A DNA stretch of 64,000 bases, from contig NC_092629.1 of NCBI RefSeq assembly GCF_039555335.1, positions 3,739,912 to 3,803,911 of the forward strand, in the 5' to 3' direction. Below the pieces are notes generated by a model. It was not told where the DNA came from, made no database searches, and saw only the letters and a list, made by a program, of their open reading frames with translations. The DNA is from Amphiura filiformis (Eukaryota > Echinodermata > Ophiuroidea > Amphilepidida > Amphiuridae). The translations under genes and the position numbers were made by a program. Shown one piece after another: positions 32,308 to 44,500 of the stretch. Positions within the stretch are counted from its first letter, which is position 1; every line of letters begins with the position of its first letter.

Positions 32308-34886
32308 TTAAGCAAGAGGTAATGTAAAGTTAGGCAGATCTTCGTGTACCATCAAGCAAGAGGTAATGTTAAGTTAGGCAAATCTTTATGTACCATCAAG
32401 CAAGATGTAATGTAAAGTTAGGCAGATCTTCAAGTACCATTAAGCAAGAGGTAATGTAAAGTTAGGCAGATCTTCACGTACCATCAAGCAAGAGGTAATG
32501 TAAAGTTAGGCAGATCTTTACGTACCATTAAGCAAGAGGTAATGTAAAGTTAGGCAGATCATCGTGTACCATCAAGCAAGAGGTAATGTTAAGTTAGGCA
32601 AATCTTTATGTACCATCAAGCAAGATGTAATGTAAAGTTAGGCAGATCTTCATGTACCATCAAGCAAGAGGTAATGTAAAGTTAGGCAGATCTTTACGTA
32701 CCATTAAGCAAGAGGTAATGTAAAGTTAGGCAGATCATCGTGTACCATCAAGCAAGAGGTAATGTTAAGTTAGGCAAATCTTTATGTACCATCAAGCAAG
32801 ATGTAATGTAAAGTTAGGCAGATCTTCACGTACCATTAAGCAAGAGGTAATGTAAAGTTAGGCAGATCTTCATGTACCATCAAGCAAGAGGTAATGTTAA
32901 GTTAGGCAAATCTTTATGTACCATCAAGCAAGAGGTAATGTTAAGTTAGGCAGATCTTCACGTACCATTAAGCAAGAGGTAATGTAAAGTTAGTCAGATC
33001 TTCATGTACCAACAAGCAAGAAGTAATGTAAATTTAGGCAGATCTTCATGTACCATCAAGCAAGAGGTAATGTAAAGTTAGGCAGATCTTCATGTACCAC
33101 CAAGCAAGAGGTAATGTAAAGTTAGGTAGATCTTCATGTCCCATCAAGCAAGAGGTAATGTTAAGTTAGGCAGATATTCATGTACCACCAACCAAGAGTT
33201 AATATAAAGTTAGGCAGATCTTCATATACCACCAAGCAAGAGGTAATGTAAAGTTAGACAGATCTTCATGTACCATCAAGCAAGAGGTAATGTAAAGTTA
33301 ATCAGGTCTTCATGTACCACCAAGCAAGAGGTAATGTAAAGTTAGGCAGATCTTTATGTACCACCAAGCAAGAGGTAATGTAAAGTTAGGCAGATCTTCA
33401 TATACCACCAACCAAGAGTTAATATAAAGTTAGGCAGATCTTCATATACCACCAAGCAAGAGGTAATGTAAAGTTAGACAGATCTTCATGTACCATCAAG
33501 CAAGAGGTAATGTAAAGTTAGGCAGATCTTCATGTACCACCAAGCAAGAGGTAATGTAAAGTTAGGCAGATCTTTATGTACCACCAAGCAAGAGGTAATG
33601 TAAAGTTTGGCAGATCTTCATATACCACCAACCAAGAGTTAATATAAAGTTAGGCAGATCTTCATATACCACCAAGCAAGAGGTAATGTAAAGTTAGGCA
33701 GATCTTCATGTACCACCAAGCAAGAGGTAATGTAAAGTTAGGCAGATCTTTATGTACCACCAAGCAAGAGGTAATGTAAAGTTTGGCAGATCTTCATATA
33801 CCACCAACCAAGAGTTAATATAAAGTTAGGCAGATCTTCATATACCACCAACCAAGAGGTAATCTAAAGTTAGACAGATCTTCATGTACCATCAAGCAAG
33901 AGGTAATGTAAAGTTAGGCAGATCTTCATGTACCATCAAGCAAGAGGTAATGTAAAGTTAATCAGATCTTCATGTACCACCAAGCAAGAGGTAATGTAAA
34001 GTTAGGCAGATCTTCATGTACCACCAAGCAAGAGGTCATGTTAAGTTAGGCAGATCTTCATGTACCACCAAGCAAGAGGTAATGTTAAGTTAGACAGATC
34101 TTCATATACCACCAAGCAAGAAGTAATGTAAAGTTAGGCAGATCTTCATGTACCACCAAGCAAGAAGTAATGTAAAGTTAGGCAGATATTCACGTACCAT
34201 CAAGCAAGAGGTAATGTTAAGTTAGACAGATCTTCACGTACCATCAAGCAAGAGGTAATGTAAAGTTAGGCAGATCTCACGTACCATCAAGCAAGAGGTA
34301 ATGTAAAGTTAGGCAGATCTCACGTACCATCAAGCAAGAGGTAATGTAAAGTCAGGCAGATCTTCATGTACCACCAAGTGAAGAGGTAATGTAAAGTTAG
34401 GCAGATCTCACGTACCATCGAGCAAGATGTAATGTAAAGTTAGGCAGATCTTCATGTACCATCAAGACGTAATGTAAAGTCAGGGAGATCTTCATGTACC
34501 ACCAAACAAGAGGTAATTTTAAGTTAGGCAGATCTCACGTACCATCCAGCAAGAGGTAATGTAAAGTTAGGCAGATCTTCATGTACCATCAAGCAAGAGG
34601 TAATGTAAAGTCAGGCAGATCTTCATGTACCACCAAGTAAGAGGTAATGTTAAGTTAGGCAGATCTTCATGTACCATCAAGATGTAATGTAAAGTCAGGC
34701 AGATCTCATGTACCACCAAACAAGAGGTAATGTAAAGTTAGGCAGATCTCACGTACCATCCAGCAAGAGGTAATGTAAAGTTAGGCAGATCTTCATGTAC
34801 CACCAAGACGTAATGTAAAGTTAGAAAGATCTTCATGTACCATCCAGCAAGAGGTAATGTAAAGTTAGGCAGATCTTCATGTACCA
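32308..34886 (+). repeat. 44-bp satellite, array 3, with 176/220-bp higher-order units
   Basis: About 58 copies. A variant with AGATCATCGTG recurs at 32561 and 32737 (176 bp, four units). Another with ACCAAGAGTTAATATAAAG recurs at 33191, 33411 and 33631 (220 bp, five units) and at 33807 (176 bp). The right part (34260-34880) is rich in shortened units (AGATCTCACG, AAGACGTAATG). Confidence 0.95.
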
Positions 34887-35174
34887 GCATGGGTGTGAGC
34901 TGTTCACATGTGAAGAGGTGCTCTCAGTAGTCTCCAGTTTTTACATTCATCAGTTTTTTGCCTTCAATCATCATTGAATTTTATATCATCTGAAAGGGAT
35001 TTACACCAGGATTTAGCAGATATAGTTTGTTTTCACAAATTCTACATATTTGCTGCAATATTATTGAAAGTTTAATCAAAATATTCTGTTACTATCTATG
35101 CTGACTGTGTATTTACATCTTCAAGCATCTTCCTGCCACTTGAACTTCCTGCTGTGCAACATCAATAGATAACA

Positions 35175-36815
35175 ATGGAGATATTGAACAGTACAATGGG
35201 AGCTATGAGTAATGCATGGACAACATTAAGCACAAGCCTAATGGAGAAATACAACTTTACTGGTTTCACCAATGATGAAGTTTTTGGTTCTCAGTTATGG
35301 AAAATTAAGGTGAACTCACAATCAACAACTGTATATGTAAACCCTGAGAAATTTCATCTTGTGACAGCAGAACTAACATCACTATATGGATCTCCAGTGA
35401 ACAAAGGAAGACATGGATTGATATATAGATGCCATATGCAACATGATGATGAAATCCCAGCTGTTATAACTATTACAAGTTACTCCTCCTCAAACTTACT
35501 CCATATACAAGGATGTCTACATCAAATCTGGATAGACACTACTCTGGACTTGATTGAACAGAAAGTCAACTCCCTTTGTGAGAAACTTTCACCTCAGGAT
35601 ACATCACAGGAAATGTCCCTTTCCTTCAACTTGGAACCACCATCTGTTCCTACGCTGTCTTCAACACCTGTGCACAAGTCCCCATCAACTTGCCATGGAT
35701 CAAAGGCACAACTTGCTAATGCTTCAACCCAAGTATATCCATCAATGTGTGATGCTTCTATACAAACAATTGTACAACCAGATGAAACACCAAAATTGAA
35801 AGACATTATCTCTTCCCTCAAAGCCAAAGTTGATGACTTTCAAATTCAACTTGCTCAGTTTCAAGAGGTTCGCAATAACTTTGCACATCTTTCTTCTGCA
35901 TTCCGCGAGCTGAGTGACAGAAACTGTACGCTGGAAGCAGAGGTCTTCAGCCTAAAGTCACAAGATGCACATGCCTTTGAGACTCCAAGAGTAACAAAGA
36001 AATCTACAAACGCTGCCCCTACTATAACAGCTCCAGCAGCTATATCTACATCAAATCCCTTCAACATTCTTGTGGATGAAATGCCCACTTCAGAACAAGT
36101 CCCAACAGTGCCAAGTGCTCCAAACATGTCACTTATGACACCACCCAGACATCAGACATCAGCGCAACCTCATCGCAAGTCCCCCAAACCCACCCTAGAG
36201 TCACATACACGTCAAGAACTCAATACGCCCCCAACTGAGACCACAACCAACACTCATGACATTGTGATTTTCAGCAACTCTATGTGCAAAAGAATTGATG
36301 AGCGACGCTTCTACCGAGGAAAAACCACAAAAGTGTATCCCAAAAGTGGTGCTCGTATAGAGGAAATCAAAAATTTAGTAGTGAACTCCACAGAAACAAA
36401 CCCTCAAATCGTCATCCTGCAAGCTTGGACGAATAACACTTCACGACAATCCCCTGAAGAATGCCACAAACATGCAACAGAACTTATCCACGCCACTATG
36501 GAGAAATTCCCCTCGGCTCATGTGATAATATCAGGAGTTCTGCCAAGACTGGTTCCCTTACATAGGAATAATATGCCAAATCGTGTTGCATATGCACTTA
36601 ACAATATGTTTTCTAGGAACTCTCAAAGCACTCCCAACATCTCATTTGTGGACAATGCCACATCTTTCGTGAACCCATCAGGAGATATACTACAGGACTT
36701 ATACTGGGATGATGTACATCTGAATAACAAGGGACTAGGTAGACTTGTAATTAACCTACGTAGGGCTATCACTTCTGTTTTTCCTCATTGGAACCCTCAC
36801 TTTCCAAAGACTTAG
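35175..36815 (+). CDS. CR1 ORF1 protein with SGNH-type esterase domain
   Basis: 546 residues, intact. Residues 1-130 form a globular segment of unknown role (YVNPEKFHLVTAELTSLYGS). Residues about 205-270 are coiled coil (IISSLKAKVDDFQIQLAQF) and 275-355 are Pro/Thr/Ser-rich. Residues 360-540 are an SGNH hydrolase: IVIFSNSMCKRID (nucleophile candidate Ser369; the usual GDS is SNS), VILQAWTNN (418-421, block III with Trp in place of the usual Gly) and DDVHLNNKG (Asp512, His515). Esterase domains in ORF1 are a known trait of CR1-like LINEs; their role is unproven. ORF1 runs into ORF2 with a 28-bp overlap. Confidence 0.85.
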   Translation: MEILNSTMGAMSNAWTTLSTSLMEKYNFTGFTNDEVFGSQLWKIKVNSQSTTVYVNPEKFHLVTAELTSLYGSPVNKGRHGLIYRCHMQHDDEIPAVITITSYSSSNLLHIQGCLHQIWIDTTLDLIEQKVNSLCEKLSPQDTSQEMSLSFNLEPPSVPTLSSTPVHKSPSTCHGSKAQLANASTQVYPSMCDASIQTIVQPDETPKLKDIISSLKAKVDDFQIQLAQFQEVRNNFAHLSSAFRELSDRNCTLEAEVFSLKSQDAHAFETPRVTKKSTNAAPTITAPAAISTSNPFNILVDEMPTSEQVPTVPSAPNMSLMTPPRHQTSAQPHRKSPKPTLESHTRQELNTPPTETTTNTHDIVIFSNSMCKRIDERRFYRGKTTKVYPKSGARIEEIKNLVVNSTETNPQIVILQAWTNNTSRQSPEECHKHATELIHATMEKFPSAHVIISGVLPRLVPLHRNNMPNRVAYALNNMFSRNSQSTPNISFVDNATSFVNPSGDILQDLYWDDVHLNNKGLGRLVINLRRAITSVFPHWNPHFPKT

Positions 36816-39800
36816 ACTCTTCTTATAATATCGCACAGCCAGAGAGCGAGCGGAATTCCCGGCGGAATTATAAAGAAATTAATAGTGTTTATCAGAGCAA
36901 GGTCATTTCCGTTGGTAACAATATAGATATTGTTAGTCAAGATTCAGAAATCTTTAACAGTGACAATATTGTAAATAATAATGTAAACATTTCATGTGAT
37001 AAACAAATAACAACAAACAATCCAAATTCTTGTGAAAAAAAGTTTGATTTACAAAATGCAGAAAATACTATTTGTACAAGTAATGGTAAGGGTACATTTA
37101 AGAAAAACCGTAATAAGAAAAATTATGAAATGTGTGGTACTTGTTTATGCAAAATTAAGCCATCTTTATCTCATGCATGTGTAAGTGTAACTTGTTCTAA
37201 ATGTGATTTGAAATTCCATTCAAACTGTGCCAATGTGATGCCATGTAGTAGACTGGATAATTGGTGGTGTGACTCATGCTTCACAAGGGCCTGTTTTACT
37301 GAACTTCCATTTAGTGATTTTTGTATTGATTTTGAGTGTGCTCTTAAGAATGGTTTAAAAATTAAGAATGGATTAAAGATAGCTCATCTCAATGTGCGAA
37401 GTCTGAGATACAAAGTTGATCACATCAACTTATTACTTAATTCAAATAATATTGATATTTTGTGTCTCACTGAGACATGGTTAACAAGTGACATTGATGA
37501 CAATGAAATCAATATTTCTGGTTACAATTTAAGTCGTATTGATAGAACTTTTATGGGACATGGTGGGATTGTATGTTATGTAAAAGAATGTATTAACTTT
37601 AAAAACAATGATATTCTCAATGATAATGATATTGAAGCACTTTGGGTTGAACTCAATTTACCTCACACTAAACCAATCATTCTTGGAACAGTGTATCGAA
37701 AGCCTGATGCTAAGGCTGAATACATTGATAAACTAGATCAGGTTTTCCAAAAATGTGTTTCAATGTATGATGAAGTCATTATTGTAGGTGATTTCAATAT
37801 TGATATCTCAAAGTCAAGTGAATCTAAGAAGATAACTAAACTTGCCAACCATTCTCAACTTAAGCAATTGATAAAGGAGTATACTAGAATAACTGACAAA
37901 AGTAAGACTATTATTGATCTAGCTTTTGTTTCACAATCTGATAAAATAATTTCATCTGGTGTGCATAGTCTTGGCATCAGTGATCATAATCTTATCTACT
38001 TAGTTAGAAAACAGAAAAAGATCAAACATGCTCCAAAAATAATTAAAGCTAGGTCTTTTAGGAACTTTGATGAAAACAATTTTATTTCTGATGTCAAAAA
38101 TATAAACTGGAGTGTTATTGAAAATTATGAAAATGTTGATGTTGCATGGGATGTTTGGAAATCTCTATTTGATCAAGTTTGTAATACTCATGCACCAATT
38201 CAAGACAAAAAAATTAAGAGTCATAAGCCTGATTGGATAACTGATGATTTTATAAAATTAAGTAAGGATAGAGATTATTATTTTAAGAAAGCTCACAAAA
38301 CTAATGACCCTGGTGATTGGGAAACAGCAAAAGCACTTCGTAATAAATGTAATATTCGTAACAGATATCTTAAAAAGAAACATTGTACTGATGCCATTAA
38401 TGATAATATAAATGATCCCAAAAAGTTATGGCAAGCAATTAAGAAAGTTGTTCCAAGTAAAGTCAAAGTAAATGTCACTAATATACATAAGAATGGGACA
38501 AGTTTAAATGCTACAGATACTGCTAATGAATTTAACACTTATTTCACATCAGTTGGCACTACTCTTGCAAGTAGTTTTGATGAAATTAATGAGGACAAAG
38601 GTGAATCATGCTCGTCTTCTGAGGTTAATTTCAATTTCAGTACAATTACCTCCGACTTTGTTCATGAACAAATTTGTAAGTTTTCAAATGATAAAGCAAC
38701 AGGTCTTGATGGTTTTCATATCAAACTTCTCAAGTTAGCATCTCCTATTATTTGTGAATCTATTGCTTATATTTGTAACCTCTCACTTTATTCATCAACA
38801 TTTCCATCTGATTGGAAGAGAGCCAAGGTAACACCAATCTACAAAGATGGTGATAAAGGTGATGTTGGCAATTATCGCCCTATATCAGTTCTACCTATTA
38901 TTTCAAAAATTATTGAACGTGCAATTCATAATCAACTTTATGACTATCTCAGTATCAAAGGCATTCTTTCCCCAAGTCAATCTGGTTTTCGTCCTAATCA
39001 TTCTTGTGCCACTACTTTACTTGATGTTCAAGATTATATTTTGAAAAATATTAACAATCGTCGTGCCATAGGTGCTATTTTTCTTGACTTGAAGAAAGCC
39101 TTTGACACTGTAAATCATAATCTACTTTTGAATAGACTAAGTATGTATGGTGTTAACGGGTATGAACTTAAATGGTTCAAATCGTATCTGAGTAATAGAA
39201 ATCAGTGTGTAAATATTAACTCGGTTCTTTCTGACTTTAAACCTGTTAACATAGGTATACCTCAAGGGTCTATCTTAGGACCACTTCTCTTCATAATTTT
39301 TGTAAATACTTTACCACAAAGTGTATCATGTAAATCTGTCATGTATGCTGATGATACCACCCTTCTTTGTTCTTCAGAAACTCCATCCCAACTTCAAACT
39401 GATCTTGAAAATAATTTGAATAATATCGCTGATTGGTTTCAAAAAAACCACTTAACTTTGAATATCAAAAAGACTAAATTTATGATATTTGGTACATGGC
39501 ATGTTCTTTCTAAATTTGATGATATTAAGTTAAGTTATTGTGATCAAACCATTGAAAAGGTTGACCAGTTTAAATACCTTGGTGTTATATTTGATTCAAA
39601 CTTAACATGGTCTAACCATATCAACTATGTTTCTAAAAATATTTCTAAAAGATGTGGTGTCATAAATCGTATTAAGTATTATCTTCCACAGTCGACTTTG
39701 ACCATGCTGGCAAATGCTCTTGCTTTACCTCATTTTGATTATTGTAGCCCTGTATGGTCAAATTGTTCTGGGAACTTGCAAACTCTCTCCAAATCCTTCA

Positions 39801-40188
39801 GAACAGACTTGCAAGAATTATTTTGTCAGCTGACATTAGAACTCCAACAGATGAAATGATGGATAAGTTAAATTGGATTAAGCTTGACAAAAGGTGGTAT
39901 AATCATTTGTTAGTTATTGTTTTAAAATGTATTAAAGATCAAGCGCCTTCATACTTATCATCAAACCTTACATTTACACATTCTGTACATAATATTGAAA
40001 CCAGAGGCCAAATTTCTAATATGCTTTATCTACCAAAATGGAACTCAAATTCTGGTAAACGTACTTTTAATGTTAGAGCTGTTAAAATATGGAATAATCT
40101 TCCATCTAACATTCGTAGTAACTTCAATACAATGAGTCTCTCAATGCTAAAGAATGCTACTTTGCACACCTCAACCAAGACTATTTAA
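36788..40188 (+). pseudogene. CR1 ORF2: PHD finger, endonuclease, reverse transcriptase (one frameshift)
   Basis: The open frame begins inside ORF1 (36788) in the -1 frame and has no ATG until about codon 115 (YEMCGTCLC), so read-through or re-initiation is likely. A PHD-like Cys4-His-Cys3 finger lies at about residues 116-165 (CGTCLCKIK, TCSKCDLKFHSNC, WWCDSC). The endonuclease follows at 196-430 (IAHLNVRSLR, LTETWL, VIIVGDFNIDISK, SLGISDHNL). RT lies at about 610-900 (KATGLDGFHIKLLK, FLDLKKAFDTVNH, IPQGSILGPLLFIIFVN, VMYADDTTLLCSS at about 853). A frameshift near 39770 moves the C-terminus (LQILQNRLARIIL to the end at 40188) into another frame. Confidence 0.88.
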
Positions 40189-40430
40189 TTCATCAGCATA
40201 AGTTTATAATGTAAACATAATTATTTCATGTTCAAGTATGTATATTTTTCCTCATGTACTCAGTATGAATACTATTGAAGTTGTATTTTAATTTGTAAAT
40301 GTATGGCTACTATCTATATAAGTTGTATTTTTAATTTGTTAATGTACGGCTCTTGCAGGGCCCCCAGGAAGATCAGTGTTTTCATTGATGGGATTACCCT
40401 GCTTAAAGAAAGTATAAATAAATAAATAAA

Positions 40431-40760
40431 TACCACCAAGACGTAATGTAAAGTTAGAAAGATCTTCATGTACCATCAAGCAAGAGGTAATGTAAATTTA
40501 GACAGATCTTCATGTACCAACAAGCAAGAGGTAATGTAAAGTTAGGCAGATCTTCATATACCACCAAGCAAGAGGTAATGTAAAGTTAGGCAGATCTTCA
40601 TATACCACCAAGCAAGAGGTAATGTTAAGTTAGGCAGATCTTCATATACCACCAAGCAAGAGGTAATGTTAAGTCAGGCAGATCTTCATATACCACCAAG
40701 CAAGAGGTAATGTTAAGTTAGGCAGATCTTCATATACCACCAAGCAAGAGGTAATGTTAA
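40431..40760 (+). repeat. 44-bp satellite, array 4
   Basis: About 7.5 units between the CR1 element and the solo LTR. Most units here are the ATATACCACC and GTTAAG variants, i.e. locally homogenised. Confidence 0.95.
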
Positions 40761-41586
40761 TGTAACGAAGTGGTGGCATGGCAATAACACAAAAGTACAC
40801 TCATTTGATGTAGTTCAATCATTAAGCGTAACTCATTTATTTCTTCATATCGGCTTTATACATTTCGATGGCTTTATTTCTTAATCGACCACCTCAGTCA
40901 GGTGGTCTCTGCATGAGTCAAGATGTAAAAGTAGACTAAAGATGGAGAGGAAGTCTCTCCATATACATACAATTATTGAAGGAATCATAATTAAGCTTTG
41001 TAACAGTAATTGGCACTAAGCTTTCCTGACCAATCACAAACTTCCAAGTAGCTTTAGATACCAACTTGCATTTAACTTTAGACCAATCACAGGACTGGTA
41101 TCATTCAGATCACCAACAAAGTGGGTGGTGTCCCTTGAGATGGTCTAAATCTAGGAAAAGGGGTGGTTTGGCCTATAAGAAGATAAATTAATAATATTCT
41201 GACATGTTATTTCCTTGGCCAAAACCACATCGATGATTATTTGGTCAGATTAGTCAGGAATCAGGATTGAAGTGACCATTGCTTTTGAACATACCATCTG
41301 TCGTGGCGGACATGGTCATTAAATTAGGAATGCATCTCCTCAACTTAATGTGTGAGAAGTTCCACTTTCTCACCCCAGAATTTCAACTCTGTACAAGGGT
41401 GGGCTTTTTAACTTTCTCTTTGAATGCTAAAGCTATACTAATATATGTGGTTTTATCAATCTGTATACTGTTTAGTATACATTTATAATCGAAACAATAT
41501 CTGTAAATATGAACATAATTAGTGAGCAAATATGAATGGCAAATTGTTATTTAATATCCCTCAATTAGGGATCATCCTATGTCACA
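40761..41586. mobile_element. Solo LTR (826 bp) with 5-bp target duplication
   Basis: It begins TGTAACGAAGTGG and ends CCTATGTCACA, so it has TG...CA ends with a short imperfect inverted repeat (TGTAAC/TGTGAC). It is flanked by GTTAA on both sides (40756-40760 and 41587-41591); joining the flanks gives the normal satellite phrase AATGTTAAGTTAGG. There is no internal coding region or second LTR, so it is best read as the product of LTR-LTR recombination. The retroelement family is not identified and the strand is unknown. Confidence 0.82.
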
Positions 41587-44500
41587 GTTAAGTTAGGCAG
41601 ATCTCAAGTACCATCCAGAAAGATGTAATGTAAATTTAGGCAGATCTTCATGTACCACCAGGCAAGAGGTAATGTTAAGTTAGGAAGATCTTCATATACC
41701 ACCAAGCAAGATGTAATGTAAATTTAGGCAGATCTTCATGTACCACCAGGCAAGAGGTAATGTTAAGTTAGACAGATCTACATATACCATCAAGCAAGAG
41801 GTAATGTAAAGTTAGGCAGATCTTCATATACCACCAAGCAAGAGGTAAAGTAAAGTTAGGCAGATATTCATGTACCACCAAGCAAGAGGTAATGTTAAAT
41901 TATACAGATCTTCATGTACCACCAAGCAAGAGGTAATCTAAAGTTAGGCAGATCTCACGTACCATCCAGCAAGATGTAATGTAAATTTAGGCAGATCTTC
42001 ATGTACCACCAAGCAAGAGGTAATGTAAAGTTAGGCAGATCTTCATATACCACCAAGCAAGAGGTAATGTAAAGTTAGGCAGATCTTCATGTACCACCAA
42101 GCAAGAGGTAATGTTAAGTTAGACAGACCATCAAGAAAGAGGTAATGTTAAGTTCGGCATATCTTCATGTACCATCAAGCAAGAGGTAATGTAAGGTTAG
42201 GCAGATCTTCATGTACCATCAAGACGTAATGTAAAGTCAGGCAGATCTTCATGTACCACCAAGCAAGATGTAATGTAAAGTTAGGCAGATCTTCATGTAC
42301 CACCAAGCAAGAGGTAATGTGTTAAGTTAGACAGATGTACCATCAAGCAAGAGGTAATCTAAAGTTAGGTAGATCTTCATATACCACCAAGCAAGAGGTA
42401 ATGTTAAGTTAGGCAGATCTTCATGTACCACCAAGCAAGAGGTAATGTTAAGTTAGACAGATCTTCATGTACCATCAAGCAAGAGGTAATGTAAAGTTAG
42501 GCAGATCTTCATATACCACCAAGCAAGAGGTAATGTAAAGTTAGGCAGATCTTCATATACCACCAAGCAAGAGGTAATGTAAAGTTAGGCAGATCTTCAT
42601 ATACCACCAAGCAAGATGTAATGTAAAGTTAGGCAGATCTTCATGACCACCAAGCAAGAGGTAATGTTAAGTTAGGCAGATCTTCATATACCACCAAGCA
42701 AGAGGTAATGTAAAGTTAGGCAGATCTTCATATACCACCAAGCAAGAGGTAATGTAAAGTTAGGCAGATCTTCATATACCACCAAGCAAGAGGTAATGTA
42801 AAGTTAGGCAGATCTTCATGTACCACCAAGCAAGAGGTAATGTAAAGTTAGGCAGATCTTCATGTACCATCAAGCAAGAGGTAATGTAAAGTTAGGCAGA
42901 TCTTCATGTACCACCAAGCAAGAGGTAATGTAAAGTTAGGCAGATCTTCATGTACCATCAAGCAAGAGGTAATGTAAAGTTAGGCAGATCTTCGTGTACC
43001 ATCAAGACGTAATGTAAAGTCAGGCAGATCTTCATGTACCACCAAGCAAGAGGTAATGTGTTAAGTTAGACAGATGTACCATCAAGCAAGAGGTAATCTA
43101 AAGTTAGGTAGATCTTCATATACCACCAAGCAAGAGGTAATGTTAAGTTAGGCAGATCTTCATGTACCACCAAGCAAGAGGTAATGTTAAGTTAGACAGA
43201 TCTTCATGTACCATCAAGCAAAGGTAATGTAAAGTTAGGCAGATCTTCATATACCACCAAGCAAGAGGTAATGTAAAGTTAGGCAGATCTTCATATACCA
43301 CCAAGCAAGAGGTAATGTAAAGTTAGGCAGATCTTCATATACCACCAAGCAAGATGTAATGTAAAGTTAGGCAGCTCTTCATGACCACCAAGCAAGAGGT
43401 AATGTTAAGTTAGGCAGATCTTCATATACCACCAAGCAAGAGGTAATGTAAAGTTAGGCAGATCTTCATATACCACCAAGCAAGAGGTAATGTTAAGTTA
43501 GGCAGATCTCACGTACCATCCAGAAAGATGTAATGTAAATTTAGGCAGATCTTCATGTACCATCAAGCAAGAGGTAATGTAAAGTTAGGCAGATCTTCAT
43601 ATACCATCAAGCAAGAGGTAATGTTAAGTTAGACAGATCTTCATGTACCATCAAGCAAGAGGTAATGTAAAGTTAGGCAGATCTTCATATACCACCAAGC
43701 AAGAGGTAATGTAAAGTTAGGCAGATCTTCATATACCACCAAGCAAGAGGTAATGTAAAGCTAGGCAGATCTTCATATACCACCAAGCAAGATGTAATGT
43801 AAAGTTAGGCAGATCTTCATGACCACCAAGCAAGAGGTAATGTTAAGTTAGGCAGATCTTCATATACCACCAAGCAAGAGGTAATGTAAAGTTAGGCAGA
43901 TCTTCATATACCACCAAGCAAGAGGTAATGTAAAGTTAGGCAGATCTTCATATACCACCAAGCAAGAGGTAATGTAAAGTTAGGCAGATCTTCATGTACC
44001 ACCAAGCAAGAGGTAATGTAAAGTTAGGCAGATCTTCATGTACCACCAAGCAAGAGGTAATGTAAAGTTAGGCAGATCTTCATGTACCATCAAGCAAGAG
44101 GTAATGTAAAGTTAGGCAGATCTTCATGTACCACCAAGCAAGAGGTAATGTAAAGTTAGGCAGATCTTCATGTACCATCAAGCAAGAGGTAATGTAAAGT
44201 TAGGCAGATCTTCGTGTACCATCAAGACGTAATGTAAAGTCAGGCAGATCTTCATGTACCACCAAGCAAGAGGTAATGTGTTAAGTTAGACAGATGTACC
44301 ATCAAGCAAGAGGTAATCTAAAGTTAGGTAGATCTTCATATACCACCAAGCAAGAGGTAATGTTAAGTTAGGCAGATCTTCATGTACCACCAAGCAAGGG
44401 GTAATGTTAAGTTAGACAGATCTTCATGTACCATCAAGCAAAGGTAATGTAAAGTTAGGCAGATCTTCATATACCACCAAGCAAGAGGTAATGTAAAGTT

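Larger units (their letters stand above)
34887..40430 (+). mobile_element. Full-length CR1 LINE inserted in the satellite
   Basis: 5544 bp with a 288-bp 5' UTR, ORF1, overlapping ORF2, a 240-bp 3' UTR and a (TAAA)n tail. It is flanked by the 5-bp duplication TACCA (34882-34886 and 40431-40435); the outer sequences join as uninterrupted satellite. ORF1 has an SGNH esterase, ORF2 a PHD finger, endonuclease and RT. One frameshift near 39770 breaks the end of ORF2; otherwise it looks young. Confidence 0.93.
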
